From: Pseudoxanthomonas sp.
Lineage (GTDB): Bacteria > Pseudomonadota > Gammaproteobacteria > Xanthomonadales > Xanthomonadaceae
Direction of reading: 5' to 3'
Assembly (NCBI RefSeq): GCF_027498035.1
Contig: NZ_CP114978.1
Location: 744,001 to 808,000, forward strand
Length of the DNA: 64,000 bases
Every line of letters begins with the position of its first letter. The stretch's first letter is position 1. This document shows, one piece after another, positions 63,224 to 64,000 of this stretch. Below the pieces are notes generated by a model. It saw only the letters and a program-made list of their open reading frames with translations. It searched no databases and had not been told where the DNA came from. A program made the translations under genes and the position numbers.

Positions 63224-64000
63224 ATGTCCCAACGCACCCGCATCCGCATCAAGCGCGGCCTCGCCACGGCAGTGCTGCTTGCCCTCGCCGTCCAGCTGCA
63301 CGCGCAGACCAAGGACCCAAGCGGACGGGCGACGCCTGCCGATGCCTCCGATGAAGACCTGTTCAAGCCACTGGACTACAAGGGACCACCGCTGCCATCG
63401 CCGCGGCTCGCCAACGGCAAGCCCGACCTGAGTGGCTTCTGGCAGGGCCAGCGCACGCCCGGCGTGCCTGGCGGCAACCACGGCAAGGACCAGCCCGGTT
63501 TCATCCTGCCCTATAGCGAAACCGGCAAGCGCGCCCTGATCCACAGCCAGAACCACCAGCGCGACCCGGAAGCCATCTGCCTGCCCGGTGGCATTCCACG
63601 TCACAACGCCAGCGGCCTGCCGTTCGAGGTCCTCAGTACCCCGGAGACCTTCGCCACGTTCTACCACTACACCACGCGACGGGTCGCCAGCATCGGACCC
63701 AGGCGCGCGTTACCGGCCAACCCGACGCCCACCTACTTCGGCACCAACGTGGCCTACTGGGACGGTGACACGCTGGTGATCGAGACCAGCGGCCTGCGCG
63801 ACTCGTCCATCGACCAGGTCTGGCTCGACGAGAACGGCAACCCGACCAGCAACCAGACCCGGGTGACCGAACGCTGGACGCGCCCGGACTATCACCACCT
63901 GACCCTGGTCGAGACGGTCGACGATCCGAAGTACTACCGCGAACCCTTCCAGTTCACCCGGACCTGGAACTACGCAGGCGATGGCCGTGGCCTGGGCGAA
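63224..64000 (+). CDS. exported protein of unknown function, paralogue 2 (truncated by window end)
   Basis: The frame is open from the ATG at 63224 to the last base (259 codons). Signal peptide RIKRGLATAVLLALAVQLHA. Shared segments with the upstream paralogue are KPDLSGFWQGQ, DPEAICLPGGIPRHNASGLP, VAYWDGDTLVIETSGLRDSS, WLDENGNPTSN and RVTERWTRPDYHHLTLVE. It starts 11 bases after the upstream stop, so the pair is a tandem duplication within one transcription unit. The end lies beyond the window. Confidence 0.75.
   Translation, partial: MSQRTRIRIKRGLATAVLLALAVQLHAQTKDPSGRATPADASDEDLFKPLDYKGPPLPSPRLANGKPDLSGFWQGQRTPGVPGGNHGKDQPGFILPYSETGKRALIHSQNHQRDPEAICLPGGIPRHNASGLPFEVLSTPETFATFYHYTTRRVASIGPRRALPANPTPTYFGTNVAYWDGDTLVIETSGLRDSSIDQVWLDENGNPTSNQTRVTERWTRPDYHHLTLVETVDDPKYYREPFQFTRTWNYAGDGRGLGE

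Overview
The window looks like a chromosomal segment from a member of the Xanthomonadaceae (Pseudoxanthomonas/Stenotrophomonas/Xanthomonas type). It is GC-rich. Housekeeping products (PpsA/PpsR, Orn, TadA, superoxide dismutase, DUF1249) are of gammaproteobacterial type. The inserted filamentous phage and its dif-like ends match the style known from xanthomonads. Genus is an inference from gene content; no rRNA is present.

Layout. (1) 1-2.7 kb: end of an alpha/beta hydrolase, an SDR, and a 3-oxoacid CoA-transferase pair (scoAB) whose 3' end runs into an IS1182-like remnant, followed by a complete IS1182-family element (2860-4474). (2) 4.5-17.5 kb: an accessory island. Reading on the minus strand it holds a tyrosine recombinase, a 1629-aa SF1 helicase with a C-terminal PD-(D/E)XK nuclease, an SbcD/Mre11-like phosphoesterase, a Rad50-like ATPase without a zinc hook, and an orphan helical protein with a HEPN-like motif. 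On the plus strand it holds KfrA and a coupled small gene. The helicase, phosphoesterase and ATPase genes form one apparent transcription unit. They are the best candidate here for an undescribed genome-defence or DNA-processing system. (3) 17.8-25.0 kb: a compact inovirus prophage between two dif-like sites: Rep, ssDNA-binding protein, minor and major coat proteins, pIII, pVI and Zot/pI on the minus strand, with a divergent HTH regulator gene whose last codons lie inside the right att site.

(4) 25-37.4 kb: metal and stress functions. These are copA/copB (copB has an apparent frameshift in its signal peptide), a bestrophin-like channel, GST and an NmrA-like reductase. Next comes a module built round an ECF41-type sigma factor (LysR, a free-standing sigma region 4 protein, AhpD/CMD protein, cupin, ECF41), then a MerR-family metal sensor coupled to a P1B copper ATPase. 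Two ECF41-type promoters with identical architecture can be read, as can two MerR-type promoters with 20-bp spacers in front of copA and the metal sensor gene. (5) 37.4-47.5 kb: core genome. It holds a tandemly duplicated tRNA-Ala(GGC)/tRNA-Glu(TTC) unit, ppsR/ppsA, an MscS channel, orn, an acyltransferase, tadA and sod.

(6) 47.5-57.4 kb: a periplasmic redox cluster: TlpA-like protein, several c-type cytochromes, cytochrome b561, YceI, a DsbD-alpha-like protein, a TlpA/ResA-like thioredoxin and full-length DsbD, with a LysR regulator. (7) 57.4-64 kb: an MFS transporter and a TonB receptor on one strand. Facing them, across a 1-kb non-coding region with two strong hairpins, are two tandem exported paralogues of unknown function, the second cut by the window end.
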